Shown here one piece after another: positions 6,658-13,266 of a stretch of DNA of 29,574 nt; positions within the stretch are counted from its first letter, which is position 1, and each line of letters opens with the position of its first letter. The position numbers and the translations under genes are program-made. This stretch comes from a virus. The DNA lies in IMG/VR virus record IMGVR_UViG_3300021961_000438, positions 1-29,574 of that record; one strand, written 5' to 3'. A model generated the notes under the pieces. The model saw only the letters and a program-made list of their open reading frames with translations. It had not been told where the DNA came from and searched no databases.

Positions 6658-6904
6658 GTCCCCCGCGTGGACACGCAAGGAAGGCAAGAACCCCAAGGGC
6701 GGTCTAAACGCCAAGGGGCGTGCTTCCTACAATGCTGCCAACCCCGGGAAACCCGGCCTGAAGCGCCCCCAGCCTGAAGGTGGCCCGCGTAAAAAGTCCT
6801 TCTGTTCGAGGATGACCGGAATGAAGAAGAAGCTCACCAGCAAGAAAACTGCCAACGACCCCAACAGTCGGATCAACAAATCCCTTAGGGCGTGGAACTG
6901 CTGA
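6650..6904 (+). CDS. Small basic protein (DUF6321-like)
   Basis: This gene encodes 84 residues from the ATG at 6650, which overlaps the glycosyltransferase stop by 8 bases and has AAGGTG upstream; the in-frame ATG at 6626 lies inside the previous gene and is less likely. The protein begins SPAWTRKEGKNPKGGLNAKG, continues with A-S-Y-N-A-A-N-P-G and RKKSFCSRMTGMKKK, and ends in SRINKSLRAWNC. I recognise this order from the short phage family listed as DUF6321. It is highly basic and has only two Cys. The function is unknown. It heads a run of tiny basic proteins, so a DNA-binding or packaged role is possible. Confidence 0.72.
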   Translation: MAKSPAWTRKEGKNPKGGLNAKGRASYNAANPGKPGLKRPQPEGGPRKKSFCSRMTGMKKKLTSKKTANDPNSRINKSLRAWNC

Positions 6905-6905
6905 T

Positions 6906-7151
6906 ATGGAGATGATGGTATGGAACATCGTCCTGAGCGCCGTGGTAGCGGCTATGGGTGTCATGCTTAAGGGCAAGCTCGATGAGCTTTACCGGGTGGG
7001 TATCCTGCTGAACAAGACCCGTGAGGAAGTCGCTAGGAATCATATCACACGTGAAGAATACAGCCGTGATCTGGAGAAGCTGGGTGATCGCTTCGACGCT
7101 GGTATCCTTAGGTTAGAGGCCAAAATAGATGCCATTTATAAGAAGGCTTAA
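6906..7151 (+). CDS. Small membrane-anchored coiled-coil protein
   Basis: This 81-residue protein has one N-terminal hydrophobic segment (WNIVLSAVVAAMGVMLKG, residues ~6-23). A charged helix follows (DELYRVGILLNKTREEVARN, then SRDLEKLGDRFDAGILRLEA), predicted as coiled coil. The layout recalls XhlA-like lysis accessory proteins and small anchors of phage virion modules. It starts one base after the previous stop. It could contribute to lysis or be a membrane-contacting virion part. It lacks a lipobox and has no periplasmic domain beyond the coil, so a spanin is unlikely. Confidence 0.5.
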   Translation: MEMMVWNIVLSAVVAAMGVMLKGKLDELYRVGILLNKTREEVARNHITREEYSRDLEKLGDRFDAGILRLEAKIDAIYKKA

Positions 7152-7155
7152 GGAA

Positions 7156-7497
7156 ATGTTTAAGAAGGTAGTTAACAAGGTCAGGAAGTACGCTGATGGT
7201 GGTAACGTGGCTTCCGGCCCAAACTACGGAGCGTCCCAGCTGAACCCGGTTATGGGTGGTGGTACTGGTGGTGCGTATCCCCCTGCTCCTCAGGCTCCGC
7301 AGGCTCGTTTTGGTAACGCCAACCCCCCGGCTTTTGCCCAGAATAACGGTACCCGGGGACCTATGGCTCCTAATCCGACCCCGTTCAAGAAGGGTGGCAA
7401 GGTGAAAGCCAAGGCCAAGAAGAAGACAAAGACCTCCACTTCCAAGCGTGCGGACGGAATTGCGCAGCGGGGTAAAACTCGTGGGAAGATGGTGTAA
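7156..7497 (+). CDS. Small basic Pro/Gly/Lys-rich protein with YADGG and ADGIA motifs
   Basis: This gene encodes 113 residues from the ATG at 7156, chosen because GAAGG (7142-7146) lies nine bases upstream and it avoids overlapping the previous gene; an in-frame ATG at 7129 would add nine residues. The N-terminus is MFKKVVNKVRKYADGGNV. A Pro/Ala/Gly-rich disordered middle follows, then KKGGKVKAKAKKKTKTSTSK. It ends RADGIAQRGKTRGKMV, nearly the same as a segment of the next protein. The extreme positive charge suggests nucleic-acid contact. No known fold or enzyme motif is present. Confidence 0.55.
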   Translation: MFKKVVNKVRKYADGGNVASGPNYGASQLNPVMGGGTGGAYPPAPQAPQARFGNANPPAFAQNNGTRGPMAPNPTPFKKGGKVKAKAKKKTKTSTSKRADGIAQRGKTRGKMV

Positions 7498-7790
7498 TGC
7501 CTGCTAAGTCCGCTAAGCAGGAGAAGTTTATGCAGGCGGTGGCGAACAATCCGTCGTTTGCAAAGAAAGTAGGCGTCCCGCAATCCGTGGGGCGTGAGTT
7601 CACAACAAAGAAAGGTACTGACATGAAGAAGATGAACATGGGCGGAATGTACGCCAAGGGTGGCATGAAGAAGATGGCCGGTGGTGGTCTGGCTGCTGGT
7701 CACAAGTCGGCTGACGGCGTTGCCAAGAAGGGTAAGACCAAGGGCAAGCAGATCGCCATGGCTCGCGGTGGTATGAAGGGCTGCAAGTAA
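7497..7790 (+). CDS. Small basic protein with QEKFMQAVANNPSFAKKVGV segment and YAKGG motif
   Basis: This 97-residue protein overlaps the previous stop by one base (TAATG). Residues 1-40 form a likely helical unit (AKQEKFMQAVANNPSFAKKV, then GVPQSVGREF) that I recall as a recurring short domain in aquatic phage genomes. The rest is Met/Gly/Lys-rich with GGMYAKGGMKKMAGGG and KSADGVAKKGKTKGKQ, the second copy of the ADG[IV]A-x2-GKT-x-GK motif. There are no cysteines apart from one at the end. The function is unknown. It probably acts with its basic neighbours. Confidence 0.6.
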   Translation: MPAKSAKQEKFMQAVANNPSFAKKVGVPQSVGREFTTKKGTDMKKMNMGGMYAKGGMKKMAGGGLAAGHKSADGVAKKGKTKGKQIAMARGGMKGCK

Positions 7791-7791
7791 T

Positions 7792-8292
7792 ATGCGCTCT
7801 TCTCGTGGTATGGGGGCCGTCAAGGCTTCCAAGATGCCTAAGGCAAAGACGATCACCCGGAAAGACAACCCGGATAAGGTCGAGATGTACGCTAAGGGCG
7901 GCAAGGTGAAGAAGTACAACGCGGCAGGTTCGGTTAAGGAACAATTTGACCGTATTAACGAAATCGTTACCCGCCCGCGCCCGAAGGCTGAACCGAAGAA
8001 AGAGGCCCCGATGAAGCGTCTGGGGCCTAGCGATGAGGATATCGTTGGGAATAAGCCTCTGGTCAAGGGTCCCGATGGGAAGCCGTACGTCCCTGAAAGT
8101 CGTCGTAAGGCCAAGGGTGGTAAGTTTATTCAGCAGGCTATCAAGAAGCCCGGTGCTCTCCGTGCCAGCCTTGGTGCCAAGAAGGGCGAACCTATCCCGG
8201 CTAAGAAACTGGCTAAGGCTGCTAAGGCCCCCGGTAAGCTTGGTCAGCGGGCTCGTTTCGCTGAGATGCTGAAGGGTTTTAGGAAGAAGTAA
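7792..8292 (+). CDS. Basic protein, two conserved segments, unknown function
   Basis: This 166-residue protein has two parts. The N-terminal part (~1-45) reads MRSSRGMGAVKASKMPKAKT, then ITRKDNPDKVEMYAKGGKVK, a pattern I recall from phage proteins. A disordered Pro/Lys linker (~60-105) follows. The C-terminal part (~108-166) reads KAKGGKFIQQAIKKPGALRA, SLGAKKGEPIPAKKLAKAAK and RARFAEMLKGFRKK. The C-terminal type also occurs as a small stand-alone protein in cyanophage-like genomes, so this gene may be a natural fusion. It is very basic, with no catalytic motif. It starts one base after the previous stop. Confidence 0.6.
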   Translation: MRSSRGMGAVKASKMPKAKTITRKDNPDKVEMYAKGGKVKKYNAAGSVKEQFDRINEIVTRPRPKAEPKKEAPMKRLGPSDEDIVGNKPLVKGPDGKPYVPESRRKAKGGKFIQQAIKKPGALRASLGAKKGEPIPAKKLAKAAKAPGKLGQRARFAEMLKGFRKK

Positions 8293-8687
8293 TGGCTCGT
8301 ACCGACGAGAGTAAGTGGAAGCGTGTTGTCGCCAGTGTAAAAGCTGGCGACAAAGGCGGCAAACCGGGTCAATGGTCTGCCCGTAAAGCCCAGCTTGCTA
8401 CTCAGCGATACAAGAAATCCGGTGGGGGGTATAAAGGCCCCAAGACTGAAGCCCAGAAGTCCCTGTCCAAGTGGACTAAGGAAGACTGGGGAACTCGGTC
8501 TGGCAAACCCTCCACACAGGGGTCTAAGGCGACAGGCGAGCGGTATCTGCCTAAGGCGGCTCGTCAGTCCCTTTCCTCGGCTGAATATGCTGCTACTACT
8601 AAAGCAAAGCGGGAAGGCACCGCCAAGGGCAAACAGTTCGTCAAGCAACCCAAGGCTATCGCCAGTAAAACGGCAAGGTACAGATGA
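8292..8687 (+). CDS. DUF5872-like small basic protein
   Basis: This 131-residue protein overlaps the previous stop by one base. It has K-G-G-K-P-G-Q-W-S-A-R-K-A-Q-L-A (~residues 22-37), then SLSKWTKEDWGTRSGKPST, TGERYLPKAARQSLSSAEYA and KGKQFVKQPKAIASKTARYR. This order of segments matches the small family I know as DUF5872, found in phages and in bacteria. It is basic, with a likely compact fold containing the Trp residues. The function is not established. It is the most domain-like of the cluster of basic proteins here. The ATGA overlap couples it to the adaptor-like gene that follows. Confidence 0.75.
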   Translation: MARTDESKWKRVVASVKAGDKGGKPGQWSARKAQLATQRYKKSGGGYKGPKTEAQKSLSKWTKEDWGTRSGKPSTQGSKATGERYLPKAARQSLSSAEYAATTKAKREGTAKGKQFVKQPKAIASKTARYR

Positions 8688-9424
8688 CCACTTCTGGATC
8701 GGCTTCGTTTAACCTAGACCTCAATAACCTGATCGAAGAAGCCTTCGAACGGTGCGGGGTAGAGCTGCGTACTGGTTACGACCTGCGTACAGCGCGTCGT
8801 AGTTTGAACCTGTTGACAATAGAGTGGGCAAATAAGGGGATAAATCTCTGGACTATTGAACAGGGGTCGATCCCCATGGTTCAGGGGACGGTTACCTACA
8901 ACCTTCCTGCAGACACGATTGATCTGCTGGACCACGTGATTCGTACGCAGTCGGGTATCAACCAGACCGACATCAATATTACCCGTATTAGCGTAGATAC
9001 TTACGCTACCATCCCCAACAAGCTGACCCAAGGCCGTCCCATTCAGGTCTGGATCAACAGGCAGTCAGGTGCAAAGTATCCGGTGGGCGGGCAACCTGCG
9101 GGTACGGATGTGGCTACGGGTATTGACTACCCGAACATTAACGTCTGGCCGTGCCCCGACCAGAGCAATTACTACACCTTCGTATACTGGCGGCTGCGCC
9201 GTATTCAGGACGCCGGAAATGGCGTCGATACGCAGGATATCCCCTTTCGTATGCTGCCCTGCATGGTGGCTGGGTTGGCCTATTATCTGGCCCTGAAAAT
9301 CCCAGATGCCCTTGAACGGGTGCCCATGCTGAAGGCCATGTACGACGAGCAGTGGCAGTTGGCGGCGGATGAGGACCGTGAGAAAGCCTCCCTCCGTCTG
9401 GCCCCTCGCCAGATGTTCTTCTAG
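8684..9424 (+). CDS. Head-tail adaptor / tail tubular-like protein
   Basis: This 246-residue protein starts in an ATGA overlap. The N-terminus (FNLDLNNLIEEAFERCGVEL, then RTGYDLRTARRSLNLLTIEW) is a helical pattern typical of podovirus portal-vertex adaptor proteins (P22 gp4 / T7 gp11 type). VTYNLPADTIDLLDHVIRTQ, a beta segment with INVWPCPDQSNYYTFVYWRL, and a C-terminal helix (RVPMLKAMYDEQWQLAADED) follow. Such proteins form the ring between the portal and the tail nozzle. The pairing with another adaptor-like gene at 10239 and a nozzle-like gene at 18931 supports a short-tailed virion. The assignment is by overall pattern and position. Confidence 0.65.
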   Translation: MTTSGSASFNLDLNNLIEEAFERCGVELRTGYDLRTARRSLNLLTIEWANKGINLWTIEQGSIPMVQGTVTYNLPADTIDLLDHVIRTQSGINQTDINITRISVDTYATIPNKLTQGRPIQVWINRQSGAKYPVGGQPAGTDVATGIDYPNINVWPCPDQSNYYTFVYWRLRRIQDAGNGVDTQDIPFRMLPCMVAGLAYYLALKIPDALERVPMLKAMYDEQWQLAADEDREKASLRLAPRQMFF

Positions 9425-9433
9425 GGGGCGTAG

Positions 9434-9871
9434 ATGCCCAATAGGTTTGCTTCCGGTAAAAAGGCTATCGCAGAGTGCGATAGATGCGGCTTCAGATATA
9501 AGCTGAAAGAACTCCGGCAGCTCGTCATCAAGACAAAAAACGTCAATATTCTGGTCTGCCCCACCTGCTGGGAACCCGACCAGCCCCAGCTCCAGCTGGG
9601 TATGTACCCCGTGGACGACCCCCAAGCCCTGCGCAACCCGCGTCGGGATAACAGCTACCTTCAGGCCGGTCTGACTGGCCTGCAAATCCTGACGGTAAAC
9701 CCGCCGGTCCCCAGCGCGGAGGATGCTTTTGGCACGCCTTCTGGTGGTAGCCGTGTTATACAGTGGGGATGGGACCCGGTAGGGTTGAATAATCCGTTAA
9801 ATCTGTCTGGCCTTGTAAATACCCTTTTGGGACAGGGTCAGGTAGGCACCGTAACTATACAGACTACATAG
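9434..9871 (+). CDS. Zinc-ribbon virion-module protein
   Basis: This 145-residue protein has a clear zinc ribbon in its first third: C15-x2-C18 in IAECDRCGFRYKLKEL and C42-x2-C45 in LVCPTCWEPDQPQLQLG. A Pro-rich segment with D-D-P-Q-A-L-R-N-P-R and a Gly/Asn-rich tail (GLNNPLNLSGLVNTLLGQG) follow. The start follows GGGGG (9424-9428). I recall the same ribbon plus D-P-Q-A-L-R-N-P in many aquatic phage contigs, always among virion genes. The function is unknown. It lies between the two adaptor-like genes, so a structural role at the portal vertex or a folding role is plausible; a transcription factor seems less likely. Confidence 0.62.
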   Translation: MPNRFASGKKAIAECDRCGFRYKLKELRQLVIKTKNVNILVCPTCWEPDQPQLQLGMYPVDDPQALRNPRRDNSYLQAGLTGLQILTVNPPVPSAEDAFGTPSGGSRVIQWGWDPVGLNNPLNLSGLVNTLLGQGQVGTVTIQTT

Positions 9872-9880
9872 GAGTAGAAT

Positions 9881-10087
9881 ATGGCTAAGAACGATATCAA
9901 GCAGGACAAGGCCATGGTTAAGGCCGCTGTCCATAAGCACGAAAAGGGTATGCACCCGGGTAAGCCGATGACCAAGTTGGCTAAGGGCGGCAAGACCAAT
10001 ATGCAGATGAAGGATATGGGCCGTGGTCTCGCCAAGGTGGCGAACCAGAAGAAGTCCGTGCGCTCTGTCCGTAAGGCGGGAATTTAA
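9881..10087 (+). CDS. Tiny basic protein (DIKQDKAM / LAKGG type)
   Basis: This 68-residue protein is preceded by a good Shine-Dalgarno site (AGGAGTAG at ~9870-9877). It begins MAKNDIKQDKAMVKAAVHKH, continues MTKLAKGGKTNMQMKDMGRG, and ends LAKVANQKKSVRSVRKAGI. About a third of the residues are Lys or Arg. The D-I-K-Q-D-K start and the AKGGKTN-x-x-M-x-x-M-G-R-G-L-A-K-V-A-N-Q run are features I recall from short phage proteins of unknown role. The AKGG motif links it to the cluster at 7156-8292. Confidence 0.65.
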   Translation: MAKNDIKQDKAMVKAAVHKHEKGMHPGKPMTKLAKGGKTNMQMKDMGRGLAKVANQKKSVRSVRKAGI

Positions 10088-10088
10088 C

Positions 10089-10238
10089 ATGGCCGAGAAG
10101 ATTTACAGGAAGCCGAAGCCGGTTCCGATTAACGGTAACAGTGGCTATCCGAACAACGTCGCTAACACCCAGACGCAGAAGACACGCGGCACTGGTGCGG
10201 CCACGAAGGGTACTGGTCACAGCACGAAGATGGGCTAA
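10089..10238 (+). CDS. Tiny protein with RGTGAATKG motif
   Basis: This gene encodes 49 residues from the ATG at 10089, one base after the previous stop; an in-frame start at 10023 would run 65 bases into the preceding gene and is rejected. The C-terminal half contains TRGTGAATKGTGHSTKMG. The R-G-T-G-A-A-T-K-G motif is one I recall from other tiny phage proteins near tail adaptors. The protein is basic, disordered-looking and without any fold clue. The stop is immediately followed by the next ATG (TAAATG), so translation of the adaptor may depend on it. Confidence 0.6.
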   Translation: MAEKIYRKPKPVPINGNSGYPNNVANTQTQKTRGTGAATKGTGHSTKMG

Positions 10239-10901
10239 ATGAACTACGCCACGCTTGTCAGCACGATCAAGGCTTATACTGAGAACGACTTCCCGGATAC
10301 GGAGGGGTCTGGCGGTCTTACGTCTACCCAGCAGATTGATACGTTTATAGAGCAGGCTGAAACCCGTATCTATAACAATGTACAGCTTTTGGACTTGCGT
10401 AAGAACGTTACGGGTAATGCCTCCTTGGGTAATATGTACCTGAGCGTACCGTCTGACTGGCTGGCTAACTTCTCTTTGGCTGTGATCGACCCGGTTACTG
10501 GTGGGTATGAATACCTGCTGAACAAGGATGTTAACTACATCCGTGAGGCGTTCCCGTACCCGGCAACCACTGGCAAGCCCACTCACTACGCCATGTTTGA
10601 CCAGAACTCCTACATTCTTGGCCCGACACCCGATGCCAACTACAACATGGAGCTACATTACTTCTACTACCCGCCGTCTATTGTGACTGCTGGTACGTCG
10701 TGGTTGGGCGATAACTTCGACACCGTGCTGCTTTACGGGTCTTTGTTGGAAGCCGCGACTTACATGAAGAGCGAAGCTGACGTAGTGGCGCAGTACCAAA
10801 ATCGGTACAACGAAGCTCTGGCACAACTGAAGGCACTGGCGGAAGGCAAGAACCGGCAGGATATGTACAGAACCCAGCAAGTCCGTTACCCGGTGAGATA
10901 A
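10239..10901 (+). CDS. SU10-type adaptor-like protein
   Basis: This 220-residue protein begins YATLVSTIKAYTENDFPDTE, followed by STQQIDTFIEQAETRIYNNV and Q-L-L-D-L-R. YLSVPSDWLANFSLAVIDPV and PTHYAMFDQNSYILGPTPDA form the beta-rich middle. LHYFYYPPSIVTAGTSWLGD and a C-terminal helix (residues ~180-220) close it. This is the pattern I associate with adaptor proteins of phage SU10-like podoviruses, which sit below the portal. Together with the gene at 8684, it would give a two-layer connector. The stop is one base before the next start. It is well supported as a virion protein and less certain as to exact ring position. Confidence 0.65.
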   Translation: MNYATLVSTIKAYTENDFPDTEGSGGLTSTQQIDTFIEQAETRIYNNVQLLDLRKNVTGNASLGNMYLSVPSDWLANFSLAVIDPVTGGYEYLLNKDVNYIREAFPYPATTGKPTHYAMFDQNSYILGPTPDANYNMELHYFYYPPSIVTAGTSWLGDNFDTVLLYGSLLEAATYMKSEADVVAQYQNRYNEALAQLKALAEGKNRQDMYRTQQVRYPVR

Positions 10902-10902
10902 G

Positions 10903-11187
10903 ATGTTTGACGTTATTAGTGGCAACATTGGCAGCGTTATGGTGCAGGCGACCCAAGGGCGTGGTGCGTCTCCCGAAGAGCTGGCTGAACGGGCTCTGGA
11001 TAAGATCATTTATGTCGGGGGTAATGCGCACCCGGCTATCCGTGAGCAGGCCGAAGCGTTCAAAGACAGCATTCGCTCCGTGCTTGTGTACTACATGAAT
11101 GAGGCCGTTAGGGCTCACAACGTGACTCTGGTTAGTAAGTTCAACAAGGCTGGCTACCCAGAGCTGGTTAAAATTCTAGATAATTAA
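10903..11187 (+). CDS. Conserved small helical protein, unknown function
   Basis: This 94-residue, probably all-helical protein begins MFDVISGNIGSVMVQATQGR and has SPEELAERALDKIIYVGGNA, then HPAIREQAEAFKDSIRSVLV and Y-Y-M-N-E-A-V-R. It has no Cys and no membrane segment. I recall this sequence type from many aquatic and proteobacterial phage contigs between adaptor and fibre genes, with no function given. T4 and other phages carry a small helical protein of similar shape in replication or structural regions, but I cannot link them. It is probably cytosolic or virion-associated. Confidence 0.6.
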   Translation: MFDVISGNIGSVMVQATQGRGASPEELAERALDKIIYVGGNAHPAIREQAEAFKDSIRSVLVYYMNEAVRAHNVTLVSKFNKAGYPELVKILDN

Positions 11188-11197
11188 GGAGACTTAC

Positions 11198-11671
11198 ATG
11201 GCGATTACGCAGGCGATGTGCACTAGCTTCAAGGCTGAGATTCTCTTGGCCGTGCATGACTTCCGCGCTACTGGTGGCGACACCTTCAAACTGGCGCTTT
11301 ACACTTCTTCGGCTTCTATCGACGCCAACACTACGGCGTACACGTCTTCGAACGAAGTTTCTGGTACTAACTACTCGGCTGGTGGCGGTTCGCTGTCCAA
11401 TCTGGGTGTGGTTACGTCCAACAACACCGCTTCGACGGGTACTGGCTTTACGGATTTCAGCGACCTTACCTTTGCCAACGCGACCATCACGGCTCGCGGT
11501 GCGCTGATCTACAACAGCACTCCGTCCGCTAACTCCAACGCCAACACCACCCTGACCAATGCGGCTGTGTGCGTGCTGGACTTTGGTTCGGACAAGACCT
11601 CCACGGCTGGTGATTTCACCATCATCTTCCCGGCGGCTACCAATGCGGCGGCTATCATCAGGATTGCCTAA
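11198..11671 (+). CDS. Beta-rich virion protein before the fibre genes
   Basis: This 157-residue Ser/Thr/Ala-rich protein follows a strong Shine-Dalgarno site (AAGGAGA, ~11187-11193). It opens ITQAMCTSFKAEILLAVHDF and has FKLALYTSSASIDANTTAYT, followed by a G-T-N-Y-S-A-G-G-G-S-L segment and ITARGALIYNSTPSANSNAN. It ends in a strand FTIIFPAATNAAAIIRIA. The pattern (M-C-x-S-F-K, then A-L-Y-T-S-S) is one I recall from virion proteins just upstream of fibre genes. A fibre-base, tail or decoration role is likely. Codon bias is capsid-like, suggesting abundant expression. Confidence 0.62.
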   Translation: MAITQAMCTSFKAEILLAVHDFRATGGDTFKLALYTSSASIDANTTAYTSSNEVSGTNYSAGGGSLSNLGVVTSNNTASTGTGFTDFSDLTFANATITARGALIYNSTPSANSNANTTLTNAAVCVLDFGSDKTSTAGDFTIIFPAATNAAAIIRIA

Positions 11672-12907
11672 ATGGCTTTGGTTCTAGCGGATCGCGTAAA
11701 AGATACTACGACTACGACTGGTCAGGGCACGGTTACCCTTAGCGGGACTGCGCCTACTGGTTTTCAGAACTTCTCAGTTATCGGTGACGGGAACACTACC
11801 TATTATACGATTGCCGGTGGTTCTGAATGGGAAGTCGGTATCGGTACCTACACGTCGTCAGGTACCACGCTTTCGCGTGATACGGTGCTTTCTTCCAGTG
11901 CGGGCGGCACGACCAAGGTTACGTTCTCCGCAGGCACTAAGGATGTGTTTGTCACGCTTCCCGCTGAAGTTGTTCCGAACTACGTCTATACCAAGACTAC
12001 CTTCACAGCCACGGCTGGGCAGACCACCTTCACGGTGGCCTATACCGTTGGGTACATAGATGTCTACCTGAACGGCGTGAAGCTGACGACGAGCGAATAC
12101 ACGGCGACAAACGGCACAAGCGTTGTGCTGGGAACTGCTGCGGCGCTTAACGATATTGTTGAAACCATCGCGTGGTCAACATTTTCTGCCACCAACACTA
12201 ATATCGGCGTCGGCACGGGTACGTCACTGGCGCTGGGCGGCGCAACTATTGGCACTAATGCTCTGGCGGTTACTGGGACGGCGGCTATTAGCGGCGCGAC
12301 TACTTTGGGCGTTGCCTCCACCACCCAAGGCTCCCTTGTCCTTGCCAATACTTCAGCCAATTCTACCACCATCAAGTCCAGCAACAGCGCCAGCGCGGCT
12401 TACACCATCACCTTGCCGGTTTCAGCTGGAACCAGCGGGCAAGTGCTTTCAACTGATGGGACAGGCATTACGTCGTGGATTACGGTTAGCGGCGCGGAAT
12501 ACGGCACATGGACGCCGGGGCTTTCGTTTGGCGGTGGTACGACTGGCATAACATACGGTGGTCAATCCGGGACGTATGTAAAGGCCGGGAGAAGCGTTCT
12601 TTACGGTATATACATCAACACGACCAGCAAGGGTTCGTCCACGGGTCTAGCACGGATTACCGGATGCCCGTATACCGTTGAAAGCGGATCGACTACCAGA
12701 TACTCATACGGCCAGCCGGTAAACGGCGGGAGCGGTATTACCGTTACTTCTGCTTACACGCTATTCCTTGGAACATATTACACGGGAAGCGCGACAACGC
12801 TGGATTTCTATGAAGTCTCACTCGGCACGCCATCGTCCATGAGCAATACAGCGTTTTCCAACAGCATGACTTTTTATGGGTCCGTTTCTGTTATTACTAC
12901 CGCTTAA
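11672..12907 (+). CDS. Tail fibre, modular
   Basis: This 411-residue protein starts immediately after the previous stop (TAAATG). Residues ~1-105 (LVLADRVKDTTTTTGQGTVT ... DVFVTLPAEV) are an N-terminal domain common to phage fibres, thought to attach them to the virion. Residues ~110-170 (FTATAGQTTFTVAYTVGYID, V-Y-L-N-G-V-K-L) are a small beta domain that recurs in fibres. Residues ~175-265 are a Ser/Thr/Ala-rich shaft ending in S-G-Q-V-L-S-T-D-G-T. From about 276 (EYGTWTPGLSFGGGTTGITY) a receptor-binding tip type is recognised. No S74 or other cleavage domain is seen. The tip probably determines host range. Confidence 0.8.
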   Translation: MALVLADRVKDTTTTTGQGTVTLSGTAPTGFQNFSVIGDGNTTYYTIAGGSEWEVGIGTYTSSGTTLSRDTVLSSSAGGTTKVTFSAGTKDVFVTLPAEVVPNYVYTKTTFTATAGQTTFTVAYTVGYIDVYLNGVKLTTSEYTATNGTSVVLGTAAALNDIVETIAWSTFSATNTNIGVGTGTSLALGGATIGTNALAVTGTAAISGATTLGVASTTQGSLVLANTSANSTTIKSSNSASAAYTITLPVSAGTSGQVLSTDGTGITSWITVSGAEYGTWTPGLSFGGGTTGITYGGQSGTYVKAGRSVLYGIYINTTSKGSSTGLARITGCPYTVESGSTTRYSYGQPVNGGSGITVTSAYTLFLGTYYTGSATTLDFYEVSLGTPSSMSNTAFSNSMTFYGSVSVITTA

Positions 12908-12918
12908 AGGATATAAAT

Positions 12919-13263
12919 ATGCACAAACGCGCAGACATTGACCGCATCGACTTCCAGCCTGACGGCACGATGATGGTCCGCATTGCCAAGTATCTGGTGG
13001 ACGACGATGGCTCCATTCTGAACATGGGCAGCGACAGCAAATACCATGCGACATCGTTCATCCCGGCTGGGCAGGATCACGAAGCCACCATTGAGGCCAA
13101 CAATGCCGATTTGGTCCGTCAGGGCTTCGGCGCGGTGCCGTCCGACCAGTGGGATAACGTCCGCACCCTTATCGCGGTCAAGCACACGCCGGAAGTCATC
13201 AAGGCTTACCAAGACGCCCAAGCCGCTGCGCGGGCTGCTAGGGACGCAGAACGCGGACTGTAA
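12919..13263 (+). CDS. Unknown protein between fibre genes (possible fibre accessory)
   Basis: This 114-residue acidic/neutral protein follows AGGAT (12908-12912). The N-terminal half has F-Q-P-D-G-T-M-M-V-R-I-A-K-Y-L-V-D-D-D-G and G-S-D-S-K-Y-H-A-T. The second half is helical, ending in an Ala/Arg helix (VIKAYQDAQAAARAARDAER). I do not recognise the family. Its place between two fibre genes, and a size similar to tail-fibre assembly proteins, suggest a chaperone or connector for the adjacent fibre, but no known tail-fibre assembly motif is present. Confidence 0.42.
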   Translation: MHKRADIDRIDFQPDGTMMVRIAKYLVDDDGSILNMGSDSKYHATSFIPAGQDHEATIEANNADLVRQGFGAVPSDQWDNVRTLIAVKHTPEVIKAYQDAQAAARAARDAERGL

Positions 13264-13266
13264 ACC

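Noticed and set aside
9535-9541. A AAA AAC heptamer in the correct phase for -1 ribosomal frameshifting
   Set aside because: The -1 frame closes after a few dozen codons without any recognisable segment, and the zero frame holds the second half of a zinc ribbon, so no programmed product is supported.
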